Shown piece by piece: positions 53,319-63,651 of a stretch of DNA of 64,000 nt; position 1 is the stretch's first letter; each line of letters begins with the position of its first letter. The notes under the pieces are model-generated. The model saw only the letters and a list, made by a program, of their open reading frames with translations. It made no database searches and was not told where the DNA came from. This DNA is from CAVVSQ01 sp963848825. GTDB lineage: Bacteria; Planctomycetota; Planctomycetia; Gemmatales; Gemmataceae. The position numbers and the translations under genes are program-made. The DNA lies in NCBI GenBank assembly GCA_963848825.1, contig CAWKFA010000008.1, positions 248,001 to 312,000 on the forward strand, read 5' to 3'.

Positions 53319-55643
53319 TTAGTAGTCCAGCCACGCAGGCGAGTGATCCTGCGGCTCAATTTTGCTCACCTCGGCGGCGATGCGGGCAAACACTTCGTCC
53401 CAGTCGCCAAATTTCCGCTGGCGGAAGAGTTGCATTGTCGGATACCAGGGACAATCCCCCCGTTCGAGGAGCCAGCGCCAATCGGGCATAAGGCCCAGAG
53501 CGACCATAATTGGCACGCCCAGGGCACCTGCCAGATGGGCAATTGATGAGTCGGAGGTGACCATTAAATCCATATTCATGATCGTCGCGGCGGCATCGTC
53601 AAGCGATTGGGAGTCAAAGTGCTTGCCGATGTCGGTGACGGTAAACGGCGCGGAATCGATTTGTTCGCTGCCATGGCCCACCTGCAGACTAACCAGGTTC
53701 ACGCCGGGAATGAGCGCCAGGGGGGCGAAATGCGCCAGGGGCAACGAGCGGTAACGGTCAATTTGGTTTTTGGGATTACCCTGCCAGGCTATGCCGACGT
53801 TGAGGCGGCGATTTTTCAGTGGAATTTCTGTACACAAGGTTGTCAGCTCTTGCCGCCACTGGCCGATTAACTGCGGGTCGGCGATCAAATAGGGCACCTG
53901 CCTGGGGATCGTCTCGACCGATGTCTCGAAGATACCGGGCAAGCTCAGTAGCGGAGCATGAACATCATAAGGAGGCAGTTGCGTGCCCATAGCAACTACC
54001 GTGCTAATCGCCGGCACACGTGCCATCAGGCGAACGAGCGGCGGCTGGCAAGCCAGAATGATCGTACCGCCGCGTTCCTTGACCAGGGAGGCAAAGCGCA
54101 CGAACTGGACTGTATCTCCCAGGCCCTGCTCGGCATGCAAAAGGATTGTCTTGCCGTCAAGCGGCCTACCGTCCCAGCGGGGCCGAGAAAAATTACGCGG
54201 CGCCACCTGGGGCAGGCCCCAGCGCCGTTCATAATCCGGCCAGCCTTCCAGAAAATTGCCTTGCAGCAAAGCCAGCAGTGACCGGTCCCACAGCGCCGTT
54301 CCATGTACGGGATTGATGCGCAACGCCTGGTCGTTGTGTTGGCACGCTTCATCGAGTCGCCCGAGACGCAAGAGCGCGTTACTCAGGTTGTTGTGGGCGT
54401 CCGCATGGCGCGGGTTGATGCTCAGAGCGTGCCGAAAGCATTGGGCGGCATCCTCAGCCTTCCCTTCGTCCATGAGGGAGACGCCGAGATTATTATGCGC
54501 GTCTGCATGGCGAGGGTTCGTAGTCTGTGCGGGTTTTTCTTGGGACGGTGATGGCAAACTCTCAGGCGGCTGTTGACATTTGATGGCCTTGGCCAGCTGA
54601 ACATGTACGTTCGGCATTCGCGGATTAAGACGCAGCGCTTGCCGAAAACATTCAATTGCGTCAGATAAGTCGCCATGGTCCACAAGAGCACTACCAAGGG
54701 CCTGGAAGACGTCGGCATTTTGGGGATGGAGGCGTAACGCCTCGCGGTAACTCTCAATCGCCTCCACCAATAACCCCTGGAGCTTCAATGCATTGCCCAG
54801 ACTGAAGTGTGCCAGGGCATAATGCGGTTTATGTTGTAGCGCCTGCCGCAGGCATTCAGCGGCTTCGGCGACCTGGCCCCGGCTCAGCAGCGCACACCCC
54901 AGATTATGGAGCGCGCTGGCGTGTTTCGGATTGACCATGAGCGCCTGTCGGTAGCTCGCGATCGCTTCCTCTATCTTTCCCTCGTCTTGAAGGATGATGC
55001 CCAGGCTGTTGTGGGCTTGCGGATGAATGGGATTGAGGACTAGCGCTTGCCGGCAGCAAGCGCCGGCCTCCGTCAGGTTCCCCTGGTCTCGTAGAGCGAT
55101 GCCCAGGTTGTCCAAAGCGTCGGCGTAGAGCGGCTGGATGCGCAGAGCTTGCCGGTAACTGGCGATTGCTTCAGGCAGGAGGCCCAGGTCCCTCAGGGTC
55201 AAGCCTAGATTATTGTGGAGGCCCGCATGAAGTGGATTGCCGGACAGAGCCTGACGGTAACAGGCGGCCGCATCGGCCAGTTGTCCGTGATCACGTAAAG
55301 CACCGGCAAGGTTGACCAACGCTTCCACGAATTGGGGATTGAGGGCCAGCGCTTGCCGATAGCAGAGGATGGCCTGAGTTGCCTGCCCCTGATCTTTGAG
55401 TAGGTTGCCCAGGTTAAAATGGTAGGCGGCCGTGGCGGGCGCCAGTGCGATTGCTTGCCGGATAAGGCTGAGGGCCGCCTCCTGGCGCCCGGTCTGGTTC
55501 GCCAGTATTCCCAGCAAATGGTGAGCGTCCGCATGTCCGGCATCCGCCTGAATGATCTGCCGGTAGAGAGGTTCCGCTGCCGCGAAATCGCCGCCCTGGT
55601 GATGGCGTAATGCCTGGTCCAACAATTCGCCGGTGGTCGACAT
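53319..55643 (-). CDS. TPR-glycosyltransferase (GT9-like) fusion protein 4, longest copy
   Basis: 774 residues, intact. About thirteen TPR units run from residue 5 to 450. A Pro/Gln/Ser-rich linker (QQPPESLPSPSQEKPAQTT, about 355-375) splits them. The GT domain begins WDGRPLDGKTILLHAEQGLGDTVQFVRFASLVKERGG; LNVGIAWQGNPKNQIDRYRSLPL and DLMVTSDSSIAHLAGALGVPIM follow. The HLAGALG-motif Asp is preceded by SDSS rather than the VDTS/VDTA of the siblings. The C-terminus, CPWYPTMQLFRQRKFGDWDEVFARIAAE, is conserved. TPR arrays may place the enzyme on an acceptor protein or sibling enzymes. Confidence 0.9.
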   Translation of the reverse strand: MSTTGELLDQALRHHQGGDFAAAEPLYRQIIQADAGHADAHHLLGILANQTGRQEAALSLIRQAIALAPATAAYHFNLGNLLKDQGQATQAILCYRQALALNPQFVEALVNLAGALRDHGQLADAAACYRQALSGNPLHAGLHNNLGLTLRDLGLLPEAIASYRQALRIQPLYADALDNLGIALRDQGNLTEAGACCRQALVLNPIHPQAHNSLGIILQDEGKIEEAIASYRQALMVNPKHASALHNLGCALLSRGQVAEAAECLRQALQHKPHYALAHFSLGNALKLQGLLVEAIESYREALRLHPQNADVFQALGSALVDHGDLSDAIECFRQALRLNPRMPNVHVQLAKAIKCQQPPESLPSPSQEKPAQTTNPRHADAHNNLGVSLMDEGKAEDAAQCFRHALSINPRHADAHNNLSNALLRLGRLDEACQHNDQALRINPVHGTALWDRSLLALLQGNFLEGWPDYERRWGLPQVAPRNFSRPRWDGRPLDGKTILLHAEQGLGDTVQFVRFASLVKERGGTIILACQPPLVRLMARVPAISTVVAMGTQLPPYDVHAPLLSLPGIFETSVETIPRQVPYLIADPQLIGQWRQELTTLCTEIPLKNRRLNVGIAWQGNPKNQIDRYRSLPLAHFAPLALIPGVNLVSLQVGHGSEQIDSAPFTVTDIGKHFDSQSLDDAAATIMNMDLMVTSDSSIAHLAGALGVPIMVALGLMPDWRWLLERGDCPWYPTMQLFRQRKFGDWDEVFARIAAEVSKIEPQDHSPAWLDY

Positions 55644-55673
55644 ACTTGGATTGTTATGCCTTGCTGACTTCGA

Positions 55674-56606
55674 TTAGGAGGTGCTGGACAGGTCCGCCAG
55701 ATACTCATTGACGCCGGCGCGGAGGTCGTATTTGATCGTGAGGCCCAGTTCTTTCTTGGCCCGCTCGATGTCGCACTGCGTGAAGTTTTGGTATTCCGCC
55801 GCGAAGGGACAATCGATGTAGTCTGGCTCAAGCGCGTTCTTGAGTCCCATTTTTTGTCGCAGCGCGTCATTGATCGTGCGGATGATTTCATTGAAAGTGG
55901 TAGCGGTGCCGCTGCCGAGGTTGTAGAGCCGGCCCCAGGGTTCACCGCCGGGAGCCGCGAGGGCAAGGACGTTGGCTTGAACGACGTCCTTCACGTAGAT
56001 CCAGTCCCGTTTTTGTTCGCCGTCCTTGAATATCACCGGTCGCCGAAACTTCAGCATTTGCCGAAGCAGTTGGCCGATCATGCTCATGCGTTTGGCCTTA
56101 TGTGTCTCACCGGGTCCGTAGACGTTGCAATAGCGAAAGCCAATGACCTTCACCTGATGATCCGCCGCGAACTTCATCGCAAACTCGTCGAAGCGTGCCT
56201 TGGACTGCCCATAGACATTGAGCGGCTTGACTGCCGTCACTTCTTCAAGGTAGGGCGCCGGCTGTGCTCCGTAGACTGCTGTACTTGAAGCATACACGAA
56301 CTTGCGACAGCCACCCTCTGCCGCCAGCTTGAACATTCTCATCGGGCCATCGACGTTGGCCCGAAACATTTCGCTCTCGTCCTGACAGCGCGTGTCGTTG
56401 TTGGCGAATTGGTGAACGACGGCATCCTGTCCGCGAATGAACTTCCAGTCGATGCCGTCAAAACCTCGGTAGAGCACTTTCGTCACGCCCGGCGGGTGCG
56501 GCCCGATGCCGCTGGAGGTTATGGTGACATCATGCCCATCGCTTACCAGGCGCTCAACAATGTTTCTACCGACAAACCCGGTCCCGCCAGTGACAAAAAT
56601 CTTCAC
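55674..56606 (-). CDS. NAD-dependent sugar epimerase (HldD/RfaD-like SDR)
   Basis: 310 residues from a GTG at 56606 preceded by AAGGAAC; the longer frame with ATG at 56642 lacks a ribosome site and adds non-conserved residues. The extended SDR fold has KIFVTGGTGFVGRNIVERL (NAD site), VVHQFANNDTRCQDE, FVYASSTAVYG and the YxxxK catalytic pair in NVYGQSKARFDEF. FRYCNVYGPGETHK and FKDGEQKRDWIYVKDVV follow. The order and the NDT-stretch resemble ADP-L-glycero-D-manno-heptose 6-epimerase, although UDP-sugar epimerases share the fold. Sitting inside the operon of GT9-like (heptosyltransferase-family) fusions, it probably supplies the sugar nucleotide. Confidence 0.82.
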   Translation of the reverse strand: MKIFVTGGTGFVGRNIVERLVSDGHDVTITSSGIGPHPPGVTKVLYRGFDGIDWKFIRGQDAVVHQFANNDTRCQDESEMFRANVDGPMRMFKLAAEGGCRKFVYASSTAVYGAQPAPYLEEVTAVKPLNVYGQSKARFDEFAMKFAADHQVKVIGFRYCNVYGPGETHKAKRMSMIGQLLRQMLKFRRPVIFKDGEQKRDWIYVKDVVQANVLALAAPGGEPWGRLYNLGSGTATTFNEIIRTINDALRQKMGLKNALEPDYIDCPFAAEYQNFTQCDIERAKKELGLTIKYDLRAGVNEYLADLSSTS

Positions 56607-56657
56607 GAGAGCAGTTCCTTTCCGTGATACACAAGCGCTCATGCCTCACCGCAATGG

Positions 56658-58604
56658 TCAGGATACCAGGGGCACGGAGTGTTCGCCTCTTGTTTTCTGT
56701 AGCTCGGCCGCGATGCGCTCAAATACTTCTGCCCAGGCGCCGAGTACCTTTTGGCGGAATAGGCGCATACTGGGGTACCATGGGCTATCGTCCCGATTGA
56801 GCTGCCAGCGCCAGCAGGCCACGAACGGTAAGGCCACCCACACAGGCACACCAAGCGCTCCGGCCAGGTGCGGCACAGCGGTATCTATGCTGATAATCAG
56901 GTCCAAATTCACCATCGTGGCAGCCAGGTCATCAAGCGAGTTGGGATCAAAACGGCTGCCGAGGTCTTCGACCAAAAATGGCGCCGCCGAAAGTTGAGCC
57001 GCGCCGGGACCAACTTGTAGACTTACCAGGCGAATGTTGTCCAGGCGGGACAGTGGTTCAAAAAACCTGAGTGGGACCGACTTGAAACGGTGCCCCTGGT
57101 GGCTGAGATTGGCTTGCCAGGCAATGCCGACGGTAAATGGGCGGTTGCCGCTGAAGGAACCAGCGGGAGAGGTGGCAAGCTGCCCGCGCCAATATTCAAT
57201 AAGGGTTGGATCGGCGACAAGGTAAGGAACGTCGTTCGGAATGGTTGCCAGCGTGGTGCCAAAAAGCGCGGGTAGGCTCAGCAAGGGAATCTGCACATCA
57301 AACGCCGGCAAGGCGCTGCCGGCCGCGACAAGTTGGTCAACGCCTGCCATGGCCATGAAGCCGTGGCGTTGGCTTTCATCAGCATGGCACAGCGCCGGTT
57401 GACATTCAAAGATCACCTTGCCGCCGCGGGCCTTGACCAGCGGCAAAAAGCGAGCGAAATGAATGGTGTCGCCCAGACCTAGCTCGGCATAGACGAGAAT
57501 CGTTTTTCCTGCCAGCGGCGAACCATCCCAGGCGCGGTTGTGCAAAGGAACGCGCGACGGCCCCTGGCAGCGCCAGTGTGATCAAAATCCGGCCAGCCGC
57601 CCGCGAAATCTCCGTGCATGAGGCTGCAGGAGACAGCGGTTCCACAATGCCACGCCTTGACCGAAATCATTATCAAGGGCTTGCTGAAAACAATCAGCAG
57701 CCTGGGCAAATTCGCCCTGGTCACGTAACGCCAGTCCCAGGTTGTTGAGGGCCTCGGCATTTTTGGGTTCAAGACGTAAAGCTTCACGATTGCAAGCAGC
57801 GGCCTCGGCGAAATTCCCTTGCCAGAACAAAACCCTGCCCAGGCGATTGTGCATTTCCACGCTGGTAGGATTAACAATGAGAGCTTTCCGGAAACATACC
57901 GCCGCGTCCGCGAATTGTTGCTGCTGCGCGAGAGCGTCGCCGTGTTCGCGCAGGGCCCGCATGAGATTGTCGCGAAAGCGCGTGTTGGCCGGATCTAGCC
58001 GGAGTGCCTCTTCAAAACAAACGAGCGCTGCCGCCGCGTGCCCCCGGCTCATGAGAGCGTTGCCGAAGTTGTCGTGGGCGTGCGCATGGAGCGGGTTGAT
58101 GTGCAGTGCCTGACGATAACAAGCGACGGCCTCGTCATACCTATCCTGCCTGAGCAACGCGTTGCCTAAATTAATCTGCGCATCGGCATGCTGAGGCTGG
58201 GCCCGCACCGCTCGCTCATAACAACTACGGGCCTCGGCATCCCGGCCTTCGCCAAGATGGATGTTTCCCAGGTTAAGCAGTGCTTCAACGTGCGCGGGAT
58301 CGAGCTTCAGCACATTATCGAAACATTGGGCTGCTTCCGTGACTTTCCCCTGGCTCAGGAGGACTATACCCAGGTTGAAATAAACGGGTAGTGCGACCGG
58401 ATTGAGCGCGATGGCCTGGCGCAGCAGGGTCATGGCGGCATCGTGGTGGCCAGCCTGATGAGCCAGCAGGCCGAGCAGATGATAGGCTTCGTGGTTAGCG
58501 GGGTCCGACTGGAGCACCTGGCGGTACAGTGTGTCGGCTTGCGCCAGGTTGCCGCCCTGGTGATGTTGCACTGCGCGCTGGAATAGTTCCGCGATGGGGA
58601 CCAT
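56658..58604 (-). CDS. TPR-glycosyltransferase (GT9-like) fusion protein 3, two compensating indels
   Basis: About 648 residues. The start (MVPIAELFQRAVQHHQGG) lies two bases after the upstream stop. About nine TPR units fill the N-terminal 340 residues. Near 57610 and 57580 two indels shift the frame and back; the corrected segment reads SLMHGDFAGGWPDFD and HWRCQGPSRVPLHN. The GT domain has ILVYAELGLGDTIHFARFLPLVKARGGKV, FTVGIAWQANLSHQGHRFKSVPL and DLIISIDTAVPHLAGALG. The YAELGLGDTIHFAR form is shared with protein 2 (58607) and differs from the HAEQG form of proteins 4-6, so these two are sister duplicates. Confidence 0.82.
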
Positions 58605-58606
58605 CG

Positions 58607-60650
58607 TCAGGCCTCCCACTTTCGCGAGGATGCGACCTTCGCGAGTTCAGCCGCGATAGTTGCGAAAACACCGGTCCAGTCACCCGGCTGGCTCTGGCGG
58701 AACAAACGCATGCTGGGATACCAGGGGCTATCCGAGCGGTCCAGTTGCCAGCGCCAACAAGCAACGTAGGGCAGGGCAACCCAGACGGGGATGCCCATCG
58801 CGCCCGCGAGATGGGCCACCGAAGTATCCACCGTGACGACCAGGTCCAGGTTGGTCATGACTGCCGCCAGGTCCGCAAGCGAATGCTTATCGAAATGGCT
58901 GCCTAGATCGATCACCGAGAACGAGTTGGCTGCCAGCTGTTCGGTTCCCGGCCCTACTTGCAGACTCATAAGGCTTACCGAAGCGATTTTTGCCAGGGGG
59001 CTAAAACAACTCAATGGAAAAGATTTATGATCGTGACCGGTATGTTTGACATTGGCTTGCCAGGCGATGCCAACCTTGAGTGTTCGTTCGCTCCCGGCAG
59101 CGGTCGCCACGGCCCTGGCCAAGCTCGGCCTGCCTTATTCGCTCTTTCCATTCCTGGGATAACCTTGGGTCAGCATTCACGTAAGGACTGGTGCAGGGAA
59201 TCGTGGCCAAGGTCGTGCCAAAAAGGGCCGGGAGGCTGAGCAGCGGAAAGTGACAATCAAAAGAAGGCAATGGGTTGCCGGCGGCAACGAGATAGTCGAC
59301 ACCGTCAATTCCGTTGAAGATGGCACGTGCGCCAGTGCTGCCCGGTGAATTGGCGAGCGGGGGCTGACACTCAAAAATCACCGTCCCACCACGCTCTTTA
59401 ACAAGCGGCAAGTAACGCGCGAAGTGAATCGTGTCACCCAGGCCAAGTTCGGTGTAGATCAGGATCGTTTTGCCGGCCAAGGGTTGCCCATCCCAGCGCG
59501 GTTGGCTGAAGGAGCGGGCCTCGACGCCGGGGAGAGCCCAGCGCTGTTCGTAATCGGGCCAGGCGGCTTCGAAGTCTCCCTGAAGTAAGCGTACTAGACA
59601 GCGGTTCCAAAGCGCCTGGGTGTTGCTGGCGTCAACGGCGAGCGCGTCCTGAAATGAATCGATAGCTTCCACAAATCGCCGCTGGTCCTTGAACGTGAGC
59701 CCAAGATTGGTGTAGGCATCCGCATGCCCCGGATTGATACGCGTGGCATGCCTGAAACAGGAGATTGCCTCATCGTACTTGCCTTGATCGCGCAGCACAT
59801 TGCCCAGGTTGTTGAAGGCGTCGGCCTGGTTGGGATTGCTACGAAGAGCCTGCCGGTAGCACTGCGCGGCCTGCTCCAGGTCTCCCTGGTCTCGGAAAAT
59901 GATGCCCAAATTGTTGAGCGCATCCGCGTAGTGCGGGTCACAACGCAGCGCCTGCCGATAACAATCCGCGGCTTCAACTCTGCGGCCCTGGTCTTTGAGA
60001 AGATTGCCGAGATTGTAGTGCGCCCTGGCGTTGTTGGGATCGATTTCCAGGGCGTCGCGAAAACATGCAGCCGCTTCGCCCGGGCTGCCCTGACTTAGAT
60101 AAACATTGCCGAGGTTGTTGTAGGCGTGGGAATGCCGCGGGTTGATCCGCAGCGCCTGCCGGTAACAAACGATTGCTTCATCGTGCCGTCCCTGATTCAG
60201 AAGGGCATTGCCGAGGTTGATATGTGCCTCCGCGTGGCGGGGCTGAAGAGCGATCGCGCGACGATAGCAGGCGGCCGCCTGTTCATGCCGGCCCTGGCCA
60301 AGGTGCGTGTTGCCCAGGTTAATATGCCCTTCGACGTGCGCTGGGTCTAGCTGCAAAACCTGTTCGAAGCGCTCGGCTGCTTCGTTGAATTGGCCCTGGG
60401 TCAGAAAAATGACGCCCAGGTTAAAATGGACCGGCACAGCAACCGGGTTGAGGACAACTGCCTGGCGCAACAAGGCCACCGCCGTATCGTGGCGCCCGGC
60501 TTGATGCGCCAGGAGTCCAAGTAGATGGTATGCCTCGGGGTTGGTCGGATCGGCCTGCAGGGCCTGCCGATAAAGAGGTTCAGCTTGCGCCAGGTTACCG
60601 CCTTGGTGAAATTGAACCGCGCGCTGGAGTAAATCGGGGATGTTGGCCAT
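58607..60650 (-). CDS. TPR-glycosyltransferase (GT9-like) fusion protein 2, one frameshift
   Basis: About 680 residues. The start MANIPDLLQRAVQFHQGG is 32 bases after the upstream gene. About eleven TPR units (residues 4-400) are highly regular, e.g. AAACYRRAIALQPRHAEAHINLG and AAQCYRQALRSNPNQADAFNNLG. The GT domain has ILIYTELGLGDTIHFARYLPLVKERGG, a short insert (ANSPGSTGARAIFNG), KVGIAWQANVKHTGHDHKSFPL and DLVVTVDTSVAHLAGAMGIPVW. The frame changes near 59080, between LGQGRGD and ATAAGSERTLKVG. The long open frame upstream to 60806 is not coding. Very similar to fusion protein 3 in its N-terminal 120 residues. Confidence 0.86.
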
Positions 60651-60682
60651 TGCAGCAATTTTTGCGGATTTCGTGGAAAGCG

Positions 60683-62190
60683 TCAAGCGAACTCGTGCCG
60701 CGCTGCTGTGTCCTTGGCAATAACGAGGGCGGCGGCGAGACGCGCGAACACGTCTTGCCAGTCGCCGAAGCGCTGCTGGCGAAAAAGGCGCATCGAAGGA
60801 TACCACGGGCTATCCTCCCGACCGAGAAACCAGCGCCAGTCCGGCACGAACTGTAAAGCGGTCCAAACCGGCACACCCAGGGCGCCCGCCAGGTGTGCGA
60901 CGGCTGTACAGGAGGTGATGACCAGGTCCAGGCTCATCATGGCCGCGGCGGTATCAGCGAAAGTCGTTAGTCTCGGGCCCAGGTCCATAATGGGAAACTG
61001 AGTCGTCAAGGCATCCATTTGCTCGGAACCAGGCCCCTTTTGCAAACTGATAAGCTCAACGCCGGGAATGGCTGCCAGGATGGTGTAGTAACGAAACGGA
61101 ATCGAGCGTAGGCTATCGCCGCTGAATTTTGGGTTCCCTTGCCAGGCAATGCCGACCTTAAACTTAACTCCTCCATCGTTTGGCAGGCCTGGCCGGAACG
61201 TTAGTTCTTGCCGAATTTCCTCACGCCACCTGGCGATCCGTTCAGAGCTCGTGGCGACATAGGGTGAGCCCGCTGGAATGGTCGCCACGGTCGTATCGAA
61301 AATTCCCGGCAAGCTCAGCAGCGCGATTTGCGTGTCGAAACGGGGCAGAGACGATCCCCCAGGAATGAGCTGGTCGATGCCCGCAACGCCCAGCAAAAGA
61401 TCATGCAAGGCCGGCTGGCATTCGAAGACAACCTTTCCGCCACGTTTCGCGACTAAATCCAAGTACCTCACGAATTGTAGGGTGTCGCCAAAACCCTGCT
61501 CGTGATAGACGAGGATGGTTCGCCCGTTCAAGGGTTTCCCGTCCCAGCGAGGCTCTTGAAAAACGCGCCGGCTCACACCGGGCAACTGCCAACGCCATTC
61601 GTAGTCCTGCCATGCCCCGGCCAGGTCGCCTTGCAGAAGCCTTAACTGCGCCGGCGAAAAGTTGGTGTACCGGCGCCCGGTTTTAGCCGTAGCACCTGTT
61701 CGTTATGCGACCAGGCAGCGGCAAAATCACCCAGGCTTAGCTGCGCGTTGGCCAGGTTGCTGTGCGCATCGGCATGGTCGGGCACAAGCCGTATCGCTTC
61801 TTGAAAGCAAGCGGCAGCCTCGGCGTAGAGACCCTGGTCCTTGTAAGCCAGTCCTAAATTGTTGGCGGCATCGGCATAGCCTGGATGAATCTGTAAAGCG
61901 GTGCGATAGCAGTCGATAGCCTCGATAGAGTTGCCGAGGTCCTTGAGGGCGTTGCCCAGGTTGTTATGTGCGATTGCGTGCCGGGGGTCGAGGCAAAGCG
62001 CCTGCCGGTGATAAAAAACAGCTTCGGAGGGGCGCCCCCGATCTCGCGCGATCAGGCCCAGGTTGTTGGCGGCATCCGCATGAACAGGATCAATTTCCAG
62101 GAGTTGACGGTAAAGTGCTTCCGCGCGATCTAGATTTCCACCCTGGTGAGCAGCGATAGCAAGCTGGAACAGGTTGGACGGTGATGCCAT
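60683..62190 (-). CDS. TPR-glycosyltransferase (GT9-like) fusion protein 1, first gene of the operon, one frameshift
   Basis: About 502 residues; the smallest copy, with about five TPR units (residues 5-175) starting MASPSNLFQLAIAAHQGGNL. The frame changes near 61655, where the TPR frame runs into FRRRS while the GT frame continues FSPAQLRLLQGDLAGAWQDYEWRW. The GT domain has ILVYHEQGFGDTLQFVRYLDLVAKRGG, KVGIAWQGNPKFSGDSLRSIPF and DLVITSCTAVAHLAGALGVPVWTAL. The usual VDTA motif is SCTA here, removing the Asp that is conserved in siblings; activity may differ. The presumed operon promoter lies in 62191-62290. Confidence 0.84.
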
Positions 62191-62290
62191 TGCGCGAATC
62201 TTATTCGTTTAGGAGAAGGGTACGATGGTGCACCCATGATCCTATTTTACCAGACGTGGCGGTGGTTCTTTCCTTTTGCTCGATTGAACT

Positions 62291-63323
62291 TCAAGCCGTG
62301 CCCATCAGTTTTTCAAGAATATACATCTCGAGCCCCTCATAATCGCGTTGGGCGCGATAGCTCTCAACTTTCTCAGTATCCACGGTCCGCACCACTTCCA
62401 GTAAGCGCAGGAACATCGCCTTGCTGTTGGCCAAATGTTGCGTCTGTTGGGCAGCGCTGGTCGTGCGCATCGCCTTGACATCGAGACCGATGCAGCCGTC
62501 GAACCCACCGCGCTCCAGTACCCAGATCTGGTTAAACGCCCGGCGCAGGTCCACGGACCCGAAGGTCTTGTCCTGGTCATATTTAAGACCATTTTGGTCA
62601 TTCAGATGCACGCTCCAGAGCTTGCCGTGCCAGAGAACATACGCCATGTCGTCGGAGGGATCGAGGCCCGCCAGGATCGAATGTGCCGACTCGATAAGTA
62701 CGCCAACGCGTGTCGGATCGACCGTCCGATAGACGAGGCCCAGAAAATGGCCGGGCGTCGGCAGATAAGCCTGGTCCATCGGTTCGTTGGGTTTCATTTC
62801 GCCCAAAATGCGTATGTTCCCATCGTGTTGCAGGAGAGCATTGATGGCCTCGACAATGCGGCCCACCGAGGCTATAGGGTCCTTTGACTCGCGAATATAG
62901 GTGCCTTCGCGCGCCAACCACAGGACGATATCGCGCGTGCCCATGACGTTCGCGATATCGACCGCGCGTTTGGAGCGTTCGATGGCGTATTTGCGTTCGC
63001 CGGCGCTGTTCGATGTATAGGCGCCGTCAATAGTTTTTGGATGTTCCCAAAGCCGGGGCGCGATGAACTCGCAAAATAGACCCTCGCCCTCGAGGATCTT
63101 GCGAACCTTGGCGGCGCCTTTGATCGTCGCCGCGGGGTCGAGGTTCGCTTCCACGACGTCGTCATCATGAAATTGCACGCCGTCAAAGCCGAGCTTTTTG
63201 TATTCCCGGAGCTTGGCGGCGAAGGCGATTTCCTTGCGGACCGCGGGGCCGAATGGGTCTGCCCCCATGCTGATGTTCCATGGGCCCAAACGTAAAGCGA
63301 TAATTTTTGTTATTTTTCGTCAT
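62291..63323 (-). CDS. Xylose isomerase family protein (class I-like TIM barrel), one frameshift
   Basis: About 343 residues from the ATG at 63323 (MTKNNKNYRFTFGPWNI...). A CCC run near 63288 has one extra C, which breaks the frame after FTFG; removing it gives the family's FTFGPWNISMGADPFG. The catalytic set is intact: FHDDDVV (His and Asp of the acid relay), LGEMKPNEP (Glu and Lys), VHLNDQNGLKYDQDKTFG (metal His and Asp residues), and LDVKAMRT (Asp). It would interconvert xylose/xylulose or glucose/fructose-like sugars. No xylulokinase gene is nearby. It is upstream of, and on the same strand as, the TPR-glycosyltransferase operon, with a 100-base gap. Confidence 0.82.
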
Positions 63324-63453
63324 GATGATTCAAGTCTCTCCCGTGGAAATGCCGATACGCATACTTCGTTTAACCAGTTAATTTATTAGGTGGCACATGC
63401 CGCCGCCGCGGCGTCGTCGCATGCTGGTTAATTATTTTTATTGTGGGTAGTGT

Positions 63454-63651
63454 ATGGATCGTCTTACGATCATCTGTGAAAGTTGCGAACGTCTCTGGTC
63501 GGTCGGCTGTTCCTTGACGATCTACGAACGTCAGACGATGGAATCGCGGCCATGTCCTCATTGCGGGGCGTACACACTGTCCTGCCAGGACTTCAATGCG
63601 GTCGCCGGCACCGCGAGGCAGCAGGTCTACTGGTCCACGTTCGCGGCCTGA
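63454..63651 (+). CDS. Small CxxC-rich hypothetical protein
   Basis: 65 residues, MDRLTIICESCERLWSVG..., with CESC and CPHCG pairs that could bind one zinc. A similar length and pattern are seen in many planctomycete small proteins, but the start has no strong ribosome site. A competing open frame on the minus strand (63370-63957) is less convincing. Function unknown. Confidence 0.4.
   Translation: MDRLTIICESCERLWSVGCSLTIYERQTMESRPCPHCGAYTLSCQDFNAVAGTARQQVYWSTFAA

Noticed and set aside
48444..62190. Assembly duplication as the source of the six TPR-GT genes
   Set aside because: The copies differ in length and in most residues, so they are old paralogues, not collapsed or repeated contig sequence.
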